Part shown: piece after piece, positions 37,605 to 44,292 of the stretch
Layout of the letters: every line of letters starts with the position of its first letter
How positions within the stretch are numbered: the stretch's first letter is position 1
Origin: a virus
Reading direction: 5' to 3' (one strand)
Length of the DNA stretch: 56,244 nt
IMG/VR virus record: IMGVR_UViG_3300050821_002270
Span: 1 to 56,244 of that record
The notes under the pieces: generated by a model
The model's input: only the letters and a program-made list of their open reading frames with translations
The model's database searches: none
What the model was told of the DNA's origin: nothing
Translations under genes and position numbers: made by a program

Positions 37605-37777
37605 TTGCGCTTGGCCTTGTGTGGCTGGGGGCCAGGCTTGCCCTTGTCGCCCTTGGGGCCGATGATCTTGGGGGAGTCGGAGCGGGTTTGATCCTTCGGC
37701 GGCGATTTGAAGTTCACATTGGATTTGGGAGGGTGAGCCCACATTCCGAGGTTGTGGATGGCCTTATGCTTCTTCAT
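37601..37777 (-). CDS. 58-residue Lys/Pro-rich protein
   Basis: ATG 37777 to TGA 37601. Composition is very basic, with KSPPKDQTRSDSPK and a collagen-like GPKGDKGKPGPQPHKAKRK tail. Coupled to neighbours at both ends. Probably disordered and nucleic-acid binding; function unknown. Confidence 0.65.
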   Translation of the reverse strand: MKKHKAIHNLGMWAHPPKSNVNFKSPPKDQTRSDSPKIIGPKGDKGKPGPQPHKAKRK

Positions 37778-37931
37778 TGGCCTTAGCCGCCTCCAAGCGC
37801 CTGCGCGCGTCTAGCGCGATCTGCATGTGACGGCGGACCTCTGGATCAGTCGTTGCCGCAAGGATGGATTCCCACTTCTCAATGGGATCGTTCTGAGTGG
37901 CCTTGAATGCAGCGTAGGCTATCGCGTTCAA
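37764..37931 (-). CDS. 55-residue helical protein (TTG start)
   Basis: TTG 37931 follows GAGGAG at an ideal distance. The peptide (AFKATQNDPIEKWESILAAT, then HMQIALDARRRLEAAK) is helical and charged. It overlaps the next gene by 14 bases. No upstream ATG exists in frame after the previous stop. Confidence 0.65.
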   Translation of the reverse strand: MNAIAYAAFKATQNDPIEKWESILAATTDPEVRRHMQIALDARRRLEAAKANEEA

Positions 37932-37946
37932 GGCCGACTCCTCAGA

Positions 37947-38123
37947 TCACTTGAGCCAGTTTTTCCCGTCGTAACGCTCCAGTTTGTGAGCGTCAGCAGG
38001 AGCGCTGGTTGGGATCATGATCTTGCCGCCGTTTGGGCGCGATCCTGACCCGACGGCGGTGTTCTGCATCGCGGAACCACCCTTCGAACTCGGCATAACG
38101 CCGCCGACATCTCCCTTTAACAT
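37947..38123 (-). CDS. First gene of the late operon, 58 residues
   Basis: ATG 38123 to TGA 37947. Gly/Ser/Asn-rich (KGGSAMQNTAVGSGSRPNGG) with a C-terminal HKLERYDGKNWLK that resembles the end of small phage head or tail accessory proteins. The longer in-frame ORF to 38450 is an artefact crossing the terminator. Candidate late promoter 36-64 bases upstream. Confidence 0.65.
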   Translation of the reverse strand: MLKGDVGGVMPSSKGGSAMQNTAVGSGSRPNGGKIMIPTSAPADAHKLERYDGKNWLK

Positions 38124-38158
38124 AACCGTACCCTCGCGAGGTGTGAAACAGATGGGGG

Positions 38159-38187
38159 AGTTTAGCCTAGCGCTAGCGTCTGCGCAA
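38159..38187 (-). promoter_or_regulatory. Candidate late promoter
   Basis: On the minus strand TTGCGC (38187-38182), a 17-base spacer and TAAACT (38164-38159). The spacer holds the perfect palindrome CTAGCGCTAG (38167-38176). It stands between a strong terminator and the first gene of the ~36 kb leftward operon. Confidence 0.5.
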
Positions 38188-38190
38188 ATT

Positions 38191-38226
38191 GAAAGAGGCC
38201 GCCGCGAGATGATCCAAGCGGCGGCC
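38191..38226 (-). terminator. Rho-independent terminator, leftward
   Basis: Perfect 9-bp stem GGCCGCCGC/GCGGCGGCC (38197-38205 with 38218-38226), 12-base loop, followed leftward by TCTTTC. It would end transcription from the 39324-38242 genes before the late promoter. Confidence 0.75.
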
Positions 38227-38241
38227 AGTGGGGAGGTGGGA

Positions 38242-38514
38242 TCAGCGAGATGGGCTGACGGCTGATAATGGCACGGTCGCAGCACACTCGCCAGACGCTT
38301 GTGCATGGCGCTCCAAAACGCCGCGATTGAGACCGCGCGCGGCCATTTCGTGGTACAACTCCGCCACCGCGACCAAGTTCTCTTTCTCTCGCTTTTCGAG
38401 GGCTCCAGTATGCCCGCAGCCGAGCCACTCTTCGTCTTCAAGCCGGACAATGTAAGCGCGCAGTTCGGCCTTGCGCATTCGCACCAATTGTCGATGCGAC
38501 GGCCTCTCGCTCAT
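38242..38514 (-). CDS. Hypothetical helical protein
   Basis: 90 residues with a basic coiled N-terminus (HRQLVRMRKAELRAYIVRLE) and ENLVAVAELYHEMAARGLNR. A single CGH motif is present but no partner for zinc. Last gene of its operon, 16 bases before the terminator. Function unknown. Confidence 0.65.
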   Translation of the reverse strand: MSERPSHRQLVRMRKAELRAYIVRLEDEEWLGCGHTGALEKREKENLVAVAELYHEMAARGLNRGVLERHAQASGECAATVPLSAVSPSR

Positions 38515-38843
38515 GGCTCACCCTCTGACAGGGCGGCTTGGATCATGGCTTTCCAAGCGAGTCGCGCCGACACCGATGGAAACTCCTCTGGACCCTCAGA
38601 GAGGGCCACCGACCCCGCGTGTGCCATCTCCCTAGTTGGGGTCAGCATAGCGGAGATTGCAGCTCGGGCGGCGTCCAAGTAGTCTCCGCGCATAGGCTCG
38701 TTGATGTCGCGGAACCGGCCTCCGCGCTCGCCTCTACTCACGTTCCAATCATGTTTTGTTTCGAAGGCGTTGTCGAAATCATCGCCGAGCCCAGAGGCTA
38801 TAGCCCTTGCGACACGTTCGAGGAGGGATTGGGAGTGGGTCAC
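38511..38843 (-). CDS. Hypothetical protein
   Basis: 110 residues. SLLERVARAIASGLGDDFDN at the N-terminus and YLDAARAAISAM in the middle resemble many phage proteins of unknown function that carry an LERVARA(I/M) start. Coupled to neighbours by 4-base overlaps. Confidence 0.65.
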   Translation of the reverse strand: MTHSQSLLERVARAIASGLGDDFDNAFETKHDWNVSRGERGGRFRDINEPMRGDYLDAARAAISAMLTPTREMAHAGSVALSEGPEEFPSVSARLAWKAMIQAALSEGEP

Positions 38844-39127
38844 GGCGTAGCCTCAGCGGGCTCGGAAAGAGCTTTCCAGCGCTCAAACGTGATCTTGGTC
38901 GAGCGCGAGAGGAACCTGCAAACCATCCTGCGGCCGTTGTCAAAATCGGCCACCACAATGCGCGTTTGGCCAAGTTCATCGAACCAGCCAACACAGTCGG
39001 TTAGCACGCCCAGACCCTCTCCGAGTGGCCCCAAGAGCCTGCGAGAGCTGTCTAGCGTCATGGAGCAGCGCTCCCATTCAGGCTTGACGCGAGGCGGAGC
39101 GAAGCCACTGGCGTATAGGTCGCTCAC
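38840..39127 (-). CDS. Hypothetical protein
   Basis: 95 residues. Contains CVGWFDELGQTRIVVADFDN and KITFERWKALSEP. Mixed alpha/beta composition, no membrane segment. Coupled by 4-base overlaps on both sides. Function unknown. Confidence 0.65.
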   Translation of the reverse strand: MSDLYASGFAPPRVKPEWERCSMTLDSSRRLLGPLGEGLGVLTDCVGWFDELGQTRIVVADFDNGRRMVCRFLSRSTKITFERWKALSEPAEATP

Positions 39128-39324
39128 GTCTTCTCTCCGGTGTTTCTATCTGCGTAGCGGGCGCGCTGGAGGGCGCGATTGGCGATGAGCTGGCGTTCGT
39201 CCCGAGCCGGTATCCATTGGCTTTCCAGGGCGTCGATCTTGGCCATGCGGGCGCGTTCGTCCTGCGTCATCCAATCTCGCCAGCGCGGCTTTTTCTTCTC
39301 ATAGAGCATGGCCGTTCGTCGCAC
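39124..39324 (-). CDS. Small basic protein, first gene of the leftward operon
   Basis: 66 residues; ATG 39309 (LYEKKKPRWRDW) is a plausible alternative start. Very basic and helical (QDERARMAKIDALESQWIPA, ANRALQRARYADR). Divergent from the rightward gene at 39408. Function unknown; DNA binding is possible from charge. Confidence 0.6.
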   Translation of the reverse strand: MRRTAMLYEKKKPRWRDWMTQDERARMAKIDALESQWIPARDERQLIANRALQRARYADRNTGEKT

Positions 39325-39356
39325 AAAATAAAATGAGGTTCAAGCATGAAAATCGC

Positions 39357-39392
39357 TTGACCCGGTCGGCGTCCTCACTCAATGTGGTGAGG
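39357..39392 (+). promoter_or_regulatory. Candidate rightward promoter with dyad
   Basis: TTGACC (39357-39362), 17 bases, CAATGT (39380-39385). A dyad CCTCAC/GTGAGG (39373-39378 with 39387-39392) overlaps the -10. Drives the 39408-42784 genes if real; the -10 match is weak. Confidence 0.35.
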
Positions 39393-39407
39393 CAAGGGAG
39401 ACACGAG

Positions 39408-39632
39408 ATGACCTACCAACGCACCTCTTACGACGACGCCAAGGACGCGGCCAAGGTTCGCATCACGCATTGCACCAAGTCCGGTCATGGCATCACCATT
39501 CAGAATGGTGCGCCGGCTCCGAGCGGACGTGGCGTTACCAAGTGGGATGATACCCACTACACCTTAACCGACCGCGCGATGGATGCCTATCAGGCCCAGT
39601 TCGCTCGCGGCGAAGTCGTCACCGATTTCTAA
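39408..39632 (+). CDS. Hypothetical protein, first gene of a rightward operon
   Basis: 74 residues from ATG 39408, preceded by AAGGGAG. Beta-rich with HCTKSGHGITIQNGAPAPSG and a C-terminal helix (DRAMDAYQAQFARG). The frame starting at 39333 lies over the promoter. Function unknown. Confidence 0.65.
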   Translation: MTYQRTSYDDAKDAAKVRITHCTKSGHGITIQNGAPAPSGRGVTKWDDTHYTLTDRAMDAYQAQFARGEVVTDF

Positions 39633-39659
39633 CCCCACATCGAACGAGGAGAGACGCAG

Positions 39660-39875
39660 ATGACCAAGCCAATCGCAATTGTCGCGGACAGCTACGGCCA
39701 TGAGCACCACGTCACAATCACTCGCAGCCGCGCCAGCATCACGCGCACCCGTCCCGGCTGGGATAAGGCGGTCACGTTCTACGCCCCGGCTTGGCGGCCG
39801 ATGATCATGCAGGATTATGCTGCTGCCCAGTGCAAGATCGAGCGTCATCCGAACTTTATCCGCTGGGACGCCTAA
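39660..39875 (+). CDS. Hypothetical protein
   Basis: 71 residues with a strong GAGGAGAG Shine-Dalgarno. IAIVADSYGHEHHVTITRSR and KAVTFYAPAWRPMIMQDYAA suggest a small beta-alpha fold. The 5' junction shares CCACATCGAA with the junction before the next gene. Function unknown. Confidence 0.65.
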   Translation: MTKPIAIVADSYGHEHHVTITRSRASITRTRPGWDKAVTFYAPAWRPMIMQDYAAAQCKIERHPNFIRWDA

Positions 39876-39914
39876 CCACCACATCGAAGCGCTACGGCGT
39901 GAGGGAGAAGAGAG

Positions 39915-40169
39915 ATGAGCAGCAAGACCACCACTACCGCTCTGAGCGACACAGAAATTGAGCTGCTGAAAGTGGCCCTTGAGGCGGCTGCAGCCCGATG
40001 GAACGAATGGGACGCCTCTTGGACCGGCACTCCGGCGAGCGGCATTTGGCGCCAGCAAGCCGCTGAGGCGCAAGCGCTGGCCGTGAAACTCGCCGGGGCC
40101 GACAGCGTCGACCTGTACTTCAACCTTCCGTCTTCCTTGGATGAAATCTTCGCTGAATCGGAAGCCTAA
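39915..40169 (+). CDS. Helical hypothetical protein
   Basis: 84 residues, mainly helical (SDTEIELLKVALEAAAARWN, QQAAEAQALAVKLAGADSV). GAGGGAGAAGAGAG precedes the ATG. No domain recognised. Confidence 0.65.
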   Translation: MSSKTTTTALSDTEIELLKVALEAAAARWNEWDASWTGTPASGIWRQQAAEAQALAVKLAGADSVDLYFNLPSSLDEIFAESEA

Positions 40170-40187
40170 CACAGGAGAACCCACCAC

Positions 40188-40355
40188 ATGAACCGCAAGA
40201 ACTTCCCTCGCCGCAAGGCCGCCCGTCAAGCCGCTGCACTTGCTCGGCACAATGGCCAGCCCGTCACTGATCATCTGATCAATCGGGGCGTCTGCGTCAC
40301 GACCGATATCCATCGTGTCGGAAAGCAGAACCCGCGTTACGCGCCGGGCAAGTAA
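40188..40355 (+). CDS. 55-residue basic protein
   Basis: ATG 40188 follows CAGGAG. The basic N-terminus (RKNFPRRKAARQAAALARHN) suggests nucleic-acid binding, followed by a small beta region (NRGVCVTTDIHRVG). It was too short for standard calling, but the spacing and SD are good. Function unknown. Confidence 0.65.
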   Translation: MNRKNFPRRKAARQAAALARHNGQPVTDHLINRGVCVTTDIHRVGKQNPRYAPGK

Positions 40356-40360
40356 GCTCC

Positions 40361-40534
40361 ATGACATCCGGGGGACCAAATACCCCCGCCGTTAGGCTCC
40401 CAGTCCCCCCGGCTGTGGAGCCTGAGGGCGTAGGAAGACATGGTTCCTCCCAGGACTTTCATCAGCATATTGCGGCGCGTCCAAGTACGCTGCCCCCAGC
40501 CACCAAAAGGAAGACAGATGAGCGACGAGATTGA
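40361..40534 (+). CDS. Possible 57-residue Pro-rich protein
   Basis: ATG 40361 to TGA 40534, overlapping the next gene by 17 bases. The first half (Pro/Gly-rich) overlies two RNA hairpins; the second half reads DFHQHIAARPSTLPPATKRK. There is no clear Shine-Dalgarno. It may be coding or only a structured leader. Confidence 0.3.
   Translation: MTSGGPNTPAVRLPVPPAVEPEGVGRHGSSQDFHQHIAARPSTLPPATKRKTDERRD
40369..40423 (+). promoter_or_regulatory. Tandem RNA hairpins in a leader region
   Basis: CGGGGG/CCCCCG (40369-40388, 8-base loop) and AGGCTCC/GGAGCCT (40394-40423) lie back to back in the 162-base gap before 40518. No T-run follows. They may act in attenuation, processing or translation control of the downstream genes. 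Confidence 0.45.
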
Positions 40535-40940
40535 TACTGAAGCTTTACTATACACCGTCTTGCGCTCCCTCGCAAACCGAGCGGCCCAAGGGGCGGCCTA
40601 TTCTTCATGGAGCGACGAGTTCGCCCGCAAGGAAGTCCGTGAAGTGTGGGCCGACAAACCATCCATCTTCCGCGAGCGGATCGTCCAGCGCGTCACCGTC
40701 GCCGATCTCCAAGCCGTTCCCGTCGAGTCGCTGAACCTGCTGGGCTTCGGCAACTGGGATGATGACCTTACGCTCATTCCTCTCTGGGCTTGGAACTACA
40801 TCGCGGATGGCGAGGAACTGACCTCCATCAATGGCGAGACCAAGCGCAAAGGGGTTGAGGAAATCGACCTTGACGTTCGGTTCGGCTGCATCGCCTGCGG
40901 ATTCAAGACAGCCGCTAAAGCTACTGGAGAAACGAAATGA
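40518..40940 (+). CDS. Hypothetical protein with a CxxC-type end
   Basis: 140 residues from ATG 40518 (AAGGAAGA upstream). Helical N-terminal part, then SLNLLGFGNWDDDLTLIPLW and the C-terminal FGCIACGF motif. Similar phage proteins are known but uncharacterised. Ends in a 4-base overlap with the next gene. Confidence 0.65.
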   Translation: MSDEIDTEALLYTVLRSLANRAAQGAAYSSWSDEFARKEVREVWADKPSIFRERIVQRVTVADLQAVPVESLNLLGFGNWDDDLTLIPLWAWNYIADGEELTSINGETKRKGVEEIDLDVRFGCIACGFKTAAKATGETK

Positions 40941-41260
40941 CCGCCCTCCAAAACGTTGACCAAGCCGAGGTCGAGCTACGCGACCACTGCCAAGCCAACC
41001 ACGCTGATGGAGCCGTGACCTACACGGAAGACTCCAAGCGCCTTGAGGACATGGCCGAGTTCGTGGTGGCGCTCTCTAAGGTCGTGGCTCCTGCTATCAG
41101 TAAGCTTCACTCCAGAGACAACCCTAACCCTACGCCAGTGGGAGATGTGGCGAGGTTGGTTGCGGAGGCCTTGGATAGAGACTTGAGCCAGCCAGCCGCC
41201 GCTTTGCTTTGCGCGCAGGTGGAGTATCTGCTGTCCAAGCCTGAAACCGTCGCTGTATAA
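40937..41260 (+). CDS. Helical hypothetical protein
   Basis: 107 residues. AEFVVALSKVVAPAISKLHS and DVARLVAEALDRDLSQPAAA are amphipathic helices. Coupled to the gene upstream, 32 bases before the next. Function unknown. Confidence 0.6.
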   Translation: MTALQNVDQAEVELRDHCQANHADGAVTYTEDSKRLEDMAEFVVALSKVVAPAISKLHSRDNPNPTPVGDVARLVAEALDRDLSQPAAALLCAQVEYLLSKPETVAV

Positions 41261-41292
41261 TCTAGCGGAAATCTGGGAAAAAGGATAGTCTG

Positions 41293-41820
41293 ATGGGACG
41301 CGAAGTTAGAATGGTTCCGGCCGATTGGGTCCATCCGCGCAAGAATACTGGCCTCTTCATCCCGCTGAAAGGCGGCTCTTATGGCAAAGATGCTGCCGAG
41401 TGGGACTTTGCGCGGGCTCAGTGGCAGGCCGGGCTTCAGGAGGTATGGCATTATGACCGGCCCTCCGAATGGAAGCCCAAAGAAGACTCGGCCCTTGAAT
41501 GCGTCACCTACACCGAGTGGGCTGGTGATCGCCCGTCGCCTGACGATTACATGCCCGATTGGTCACCAGAACAGCGGACGCACTTCATGATGTATGAGGA
41601 CACGTCAGAAGGGACCCCGCTTTCGCCAGCCTTCGCCACGGCCGAGGAATTGGCGCGGTGGCTAGCCGACAATGGCGCCAGCTCCTTCGGAGACATGACC
41701 GCATCCTACGAACAGTGGCTATCCACCATCAAGCGCGGATCGGCCATCAGCATGGTCATGGATGGCAATGGCATACGCTCGGGCGTGGAAGCCATGGCAG
41801 CCCCACAGGCTCAGCCATGA
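41293..41820 (+). CDS. Conserved phage protein of unknown function
   Basis: 175 residues. REVRMVPADWVHPRKNTGLF at the N-terminus and the central WAGDRPSPDDYMPDWSPEQR, HFMMYEDTSEGTPLSPAF and AEELARWLADNGASSFGDMT belong to a family common in phages of Gram-negative bacteria. It is acidic and Trp-rich, probably a compact cytoplasmic protein; no activity is known. The next gene starts inside its last codons. Confidence 0.75.
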   Translation: MGREVRMVPADWVHPRKNTGLFIPLKGGSYGKDAAEWDFARAQWQAGLQEVWHYDRPSEWKPKEDSALECVTYTEWAGDRPSPDDYMPDWSPEQRTHFMMYEDTSEGTPLSPAFATAEELARWLADNGASSFGDMTASYEQWLSTIKRGSAISMVMDGNGIRSGVEAMAAPQAQP

Positions 41821-42017
41821 CCTTCGACCAAGAACTCGGAGACTGCGACGAGGAGGAGCTGATTGGCTCTTGGAGGCCGGTGTATGCGCCTGGACGGAGG
41901 GTTGTTTCCCTGAGCGTTGGGGAATGGATCGGCTACGGATTGCTTTTCGGGGTCTGTGCGTCTTGTACGTTCGGGGTCTGTGTGGCGATTTGGCTTTTTA
42001 CCACATCGGTAAGGTAA
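41817..42017 (+). CDS. Small single-span membrane protein
   Basis: 66 residues from ATG 41817 (ATGA overlap). An acidic N-terminus is followed by one long hydrophobic segment (IGYGLLFGVCASCTFGVCVA) with three Cys. The stop abuts the next ATG. Function unknown. Confidence 0.65.
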   Translation: MTFDQELGDCDEEELIGSWRPVYAPGRRVVSLSVGEWIGYGLLFGVCASCTFGVCVAIWLFTTSVR

Positions 42018-42235
42018 TGAGCGAACTTAGACAAGAGCAATGCGAGTATTGCGACGGCGGATGGTGCGAAGGCCCCCCAATTGCTACTCCGGACGGACCG
42101 TACTATCCTTCATATCGCTGCACTGCGTGCAGCGGCGACGGGTGGATTATAGTCGAATACAGGCCCGTGGAGGAAGAGGATTTGTGGGTTGAGTACGGCG
42201 GGGTCGAAGACGGTGAAGACCCAAACTGGTACTGA
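42017..42235 (+). CDS. Zinc-ribbon-like protein
   Basis: 72 residues from ATG 42017. Two CxxC knuckles, CEYCDGGWC and CTACSGDGW, resemble DnaJ-type zinc repeats. The C-terminal third is strongly acidic (EEEDLWVEYGGVEDGEDPNW). It likely binds zinc and a protein or nucleic-acid partner; function unknown. Confidence 0.7.
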   Translation: MSELRQEQCEYCDGGWCEGPPIATPDGPYYPSYRCTACSGDGWIIVEYRPVEEEDLWVEYGGVEDGEDPNWY

Positions 42236-42238
42236 TCC

Positions 42239-42784
42239 ATGACCAGCAAGCGCCTAGATGGCGCCACACCACGTCGAGGGATGACCAAGAAGCGCCGTCA
42301 AGCTGCATATGATCGGGCTGGCGGTCGCTGCCAAGCGTGCGGTTGTTCGCTTGCCGGTGGGTTCGAGGTGGATCATGTTTTGCCACTTGCCCTCGGCGGA
42401 TCGGAAGAACCAGACAATCTGGAATGTCTCTGTCTCATCCATCACGATTTCAAGACCAAAGCTGATGTCGCCCGGATAGCCAAGGCTAAACGCCAGCGCG
42501 CCATGTCAGAGCCTCGCAAGCCCTCCAAATGGGCTCAGGTGCGGCCCCAAGCGGCCCAGGACGCCGATTCCGACACTTCCCGCTCATCCGTGAAGCCAAA
42601 GCGGAAATGGGCCTCTAGGCCGTTTCCTGTGGGGGAAGAGGAAGATGAGGGTAAGGGGCTTTTCGAGGTAGGTGGTTCTATCTCCTCACGAAGTGCGGGC
42701 AGCGGAACTCGGCGCCGACCTCGAAAAACTGGCTCTGGACTCCGCAGCTTTCGCATCGACCATCCCGCCAATTCGCGCAATTGA
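42239..42784 (+). CDS. HNH endonuclease
   Basis: 181 residues. The core is GGRCQACGCSLAGGFEVDHV (first Cys pair and catalytic His region), then PLALGGSEEPDNLECLCLIH followed by H, a standard McrA-type HNH. A Lys/Arg-rich linker follows. Family members usually end near the segment KWASRPFP; here about 50 more residues follow, overlapping the convergent gene at 42678 by 107 bases, so the tail is probably a readthrough extension. It may be a homing nuclease or support packaging; the location at an operon end is consistent with either. Confidence 0.85.
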   Translation: MTSKRLDGATPRRGMTKKRRQAAYDRAGGRCQACGCSLAGGFEVDHVLPLALGGSEEPDNLECLCLIHHDFKTKADVARIAKAKRQRAMSEPRKPSKWAQVRPQAAQDADSDTSRSSVKPKRKWASRPFPVGEEEDEGKGLFEVGGSISSRSAGSGTRRRPRKTGSGLRSFRIDHPANSRN

Positions 42785-42923
42785 TCGCGACGGGCTCGTT
42801 GCCGTGCGCCATGCGCTCTTCAAAGCGACCACGATCGACGCCTCGGCGGAATGCCGCCTGCACGCGCACATCTAGGTCGCGGGCGCTCAAGATGAACACG
42901 CCGTCGGAGATGTTCGTTCTCAC
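42678..42923 (-). CDS. Small zinc-finger-like protein
   Basis: 81 residues from GTG 42923 after TAGGAGCGGCC. It has a CANWRDGRCESCG motif and a C-terminal FRCPH, giving four possible zinc ligands. The middle is basic (AAFRRGVDRGRFEERM). Last gene of the leftward operon, convergent with the HNH gene. Confidence 0.65.
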   Translation of the reverse strand: MRTNISDGVFILSARDLDVRVQAAFRRGVDRGRFEERMAHGNEPVAINCANWRDGRCESCGVQSQFFEVGAEFRCPHFVRR

Positions 42924-42931
42924 GGCCGCTC

Positions 42932-42958
42932 CTAACTCTTCTGTTTGGGTTGGATCAT
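42932..42958 (-). CDS. Eight-residue coupled mini-ORF
   Basis: ATG 42958 overlaps the stop of the nuclease gene, and its TAG forms the Shine-Dalgarno of the next gene (TAGGAG). It encodes only MIQPKQKS. The same stop/SD fusion occurs at the other four junctions of this operon, which argues that this mini-ORF is a translated linker that keeps the coupling. Confidence 0.4.
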   Translation of the reverse strand: MIQPKQKS

Positions 42959-43548
42959 GCCGCGATCCTCGCCGCCCCAATGGGCTCGTCGCACGTCCAT
43001 CCGAAGCGGCGCGCGCGCAGAGCAGCCATCACGCCGCGTCGGATTTCTCGGCCGGTCAGGTTTTCGTGGACGATCGATTGAAGCTCAGGAACGGTGTGAC
43101 GGACCTTCCCGCCATGCGGCCGAGCCAAGGCCAGAAGCTCCGGCTTGAGCAGCAGCCAGAACAAGGCGCGGTTGTCATATCGGTCATGATCGGCTGTGAT
43201 GCGCCTGTGGCCAAGTCCCGAGAAGCCGTCATCGGTCTCCATCAGCCATTCGACGCGCCAGCGATCTGCAAAATCAAGCGCCCTGATCGGCTCTTCCCAC
43301 TTCGGCGCGTAGCAAACCAGCACCGGGCCTCCGATGCGCAGGCCGAACTTCACCTGTCGCTCCAAGCGGCTCAGGGTGTCGAGTTCGCTCTTGATCTCTA
43401 ACACCGCAAGGCGATCTTCCGTGATCGCCGCAAGGTCAAGCCGGACGCCTCCCAGATCGAACTCATGGACGATCCGCGCTCCTGGAAAACTGTCGCGTAA
43501 CAGGCGCTCGGCCTTCTCTCGGATGCGCGCTTCAGCTTGGGATGCCAT
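42955..43548 (-). CDS. sce7726/MmcB-like PD-(D/E)XK nuclease candidate
   Basis: 197 residues. FDLGGVRLDLAAITEDRLAV (Asp) with VLEIKSELDTLSRLERQV (E-x-K) is the PD-(D/E)XK core of the sce7726 and MmcB-type families; MmcB is a DNA-repair gene of alphaproteobacteria. The C-terminus has a helical RREIRRGVMAALRARRFG region. Suggested role: DNA repair or host DNA processing. Start after TAGGAGCTGG. Confidence 0.7.
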   Translation of the reverse strand: MASQAEARIREKAERLLRDSFPGARIVHEFDLGGVRLDLAAITEDRLAVLEIKSELDTLSRLERQVKFGLRIGGPVLVCYAPKWEEPIRALDFADRWRVEWLMETDDGFSGLGHRRITADHDRYDNRALFWLLLKPELLALARPHGGKVRHTVPELQSIVHENLTGREIRRGVMAALRARRFGWTCDEPIGAARIAA

Positions 43549-43560
43549 CGCGCCCAGCTC

Positions 43561-43866
43561 CTATGATTTCATCGCTTCGGCGGTGCAGTCGCCGATCCGG
43601 GGACGGTCCTCAAAACAAGCGTCCACGCTCTGCACAATCTCGTAGTCGCGGTAGATCGTGCCATCCTTCGCTAGGTGGTAGCCGTCGTCGCTTTGATTGA
43701 GATGGCTCAAGAACCAGTAATCAGCTTGGGACTTGCCAAGGAGTCGCTCGCCGATCACCTGCTTGTACATGTAATGGCGCTTGCGGCGGCGGCCGGTGAA
43801 GTGGAACACCTTCAGGATGTCGCCTCGCATGATTTCGCGCCCCGTCTTGTCGTATGCTTTGCCCAC
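43561..43866 (-). CDS. Hypothetical protein (YopX-like layout)
   Basis: 101 residues from GTG 43866 after TAGGAGCGGCC. The sequence TGREIMRGDILKVFHFTGRR, then YWFLSHLNQSDDGYHLAKDG and DYEIVQSVD, resembles small phage beta proteins of the YopX/SH3-like type. Function unknown. Confidence 0.65.
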   Translation of the reverse strand: MGKAYDKTGREIMRGDILKVFHFTGRRRKRHYMYKQVIGERLLGKSQADYWFLSHLNQSDDGYHLAKDGTIYRDYEIVQSVDACFEDRPRIGDCTAEAMKS

Positions 43867-43875
43867 CGGCCGCTC

Positions 43876-44070
43876 CTATCTTGACCGAGGCCGCGACGAC
43901 GCGAAGGCTGTTTTCCGGCCGCAGTCCCAGCGCTGGCACGTCTTTTCCGAACCGGGCGGGCAGATACAGCCCCTCGGCGGATCAATGACACGGACGGCCG
44001 GGCGAGGCTGGCATGGGGCCGTTCGCTGGCAGCCGTAGCGGAGGCAATTTGGGTTGTTGCAGCAGTCCAT
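43876..44070 (-). CDS. Cys-rich small protein
   Basis: 64 residues with seven or eight Cys: CCNNPNCLRYGC at the start, CQPRPAV, CICPPGSEKTC and WDC. This pattern suggests a zinc-binding fold. Junction to the next gene is TAGGAGCGGCC. Confidence 0.65.
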   Translation of the reverse strand: MDCCNNPNCLRYGCQRTAPCQPRPAVRVIDPPRGCICPPGSEKTCQRWDCGRKTAFASSRPRSR

Positions 44071-44086
44071 GGGATGCGGTCGGCTC

Positions 44087-44284
44087 CTAATTCTGTTGGC
44101 CGTAAAGGTGATGATAGGTCGCCCATCGCGCCACCGGATCAGTCTCGAATTGATCGGGCTCGCAGCACGAGAAATCCGGGCAGCACTCGTTGTCGATCTC
44201 GTTGTGGCGCGAACTGCCTTGCGCCCAATTCAGCGCCTGGATTCTGGCCCGTTCGCGGTACTGATGGCGCTCGCCGGGGGTCAT
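44087..44284 (-). CDS. Small Cys-containing protein
   Basis: 65 residues from ATG 44284, directly after TAGGAGCGGCA. Helical N-terminus (GERHQYRERARIQALNWAQG) then ECCPDFSCCEPDQ with four Cys. The long frame to 44344 overlaps the upstream gene. Function unknown. Confidence 0.65.
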   Translation of the reverse strand: MTPGERHQYRERARIQALNWAQGSSRHNEIDNECCPDFSCCEPDQFETDPVARWATYHHLYGQQN

Positions 44285-44292
44285 TGCCGCTC

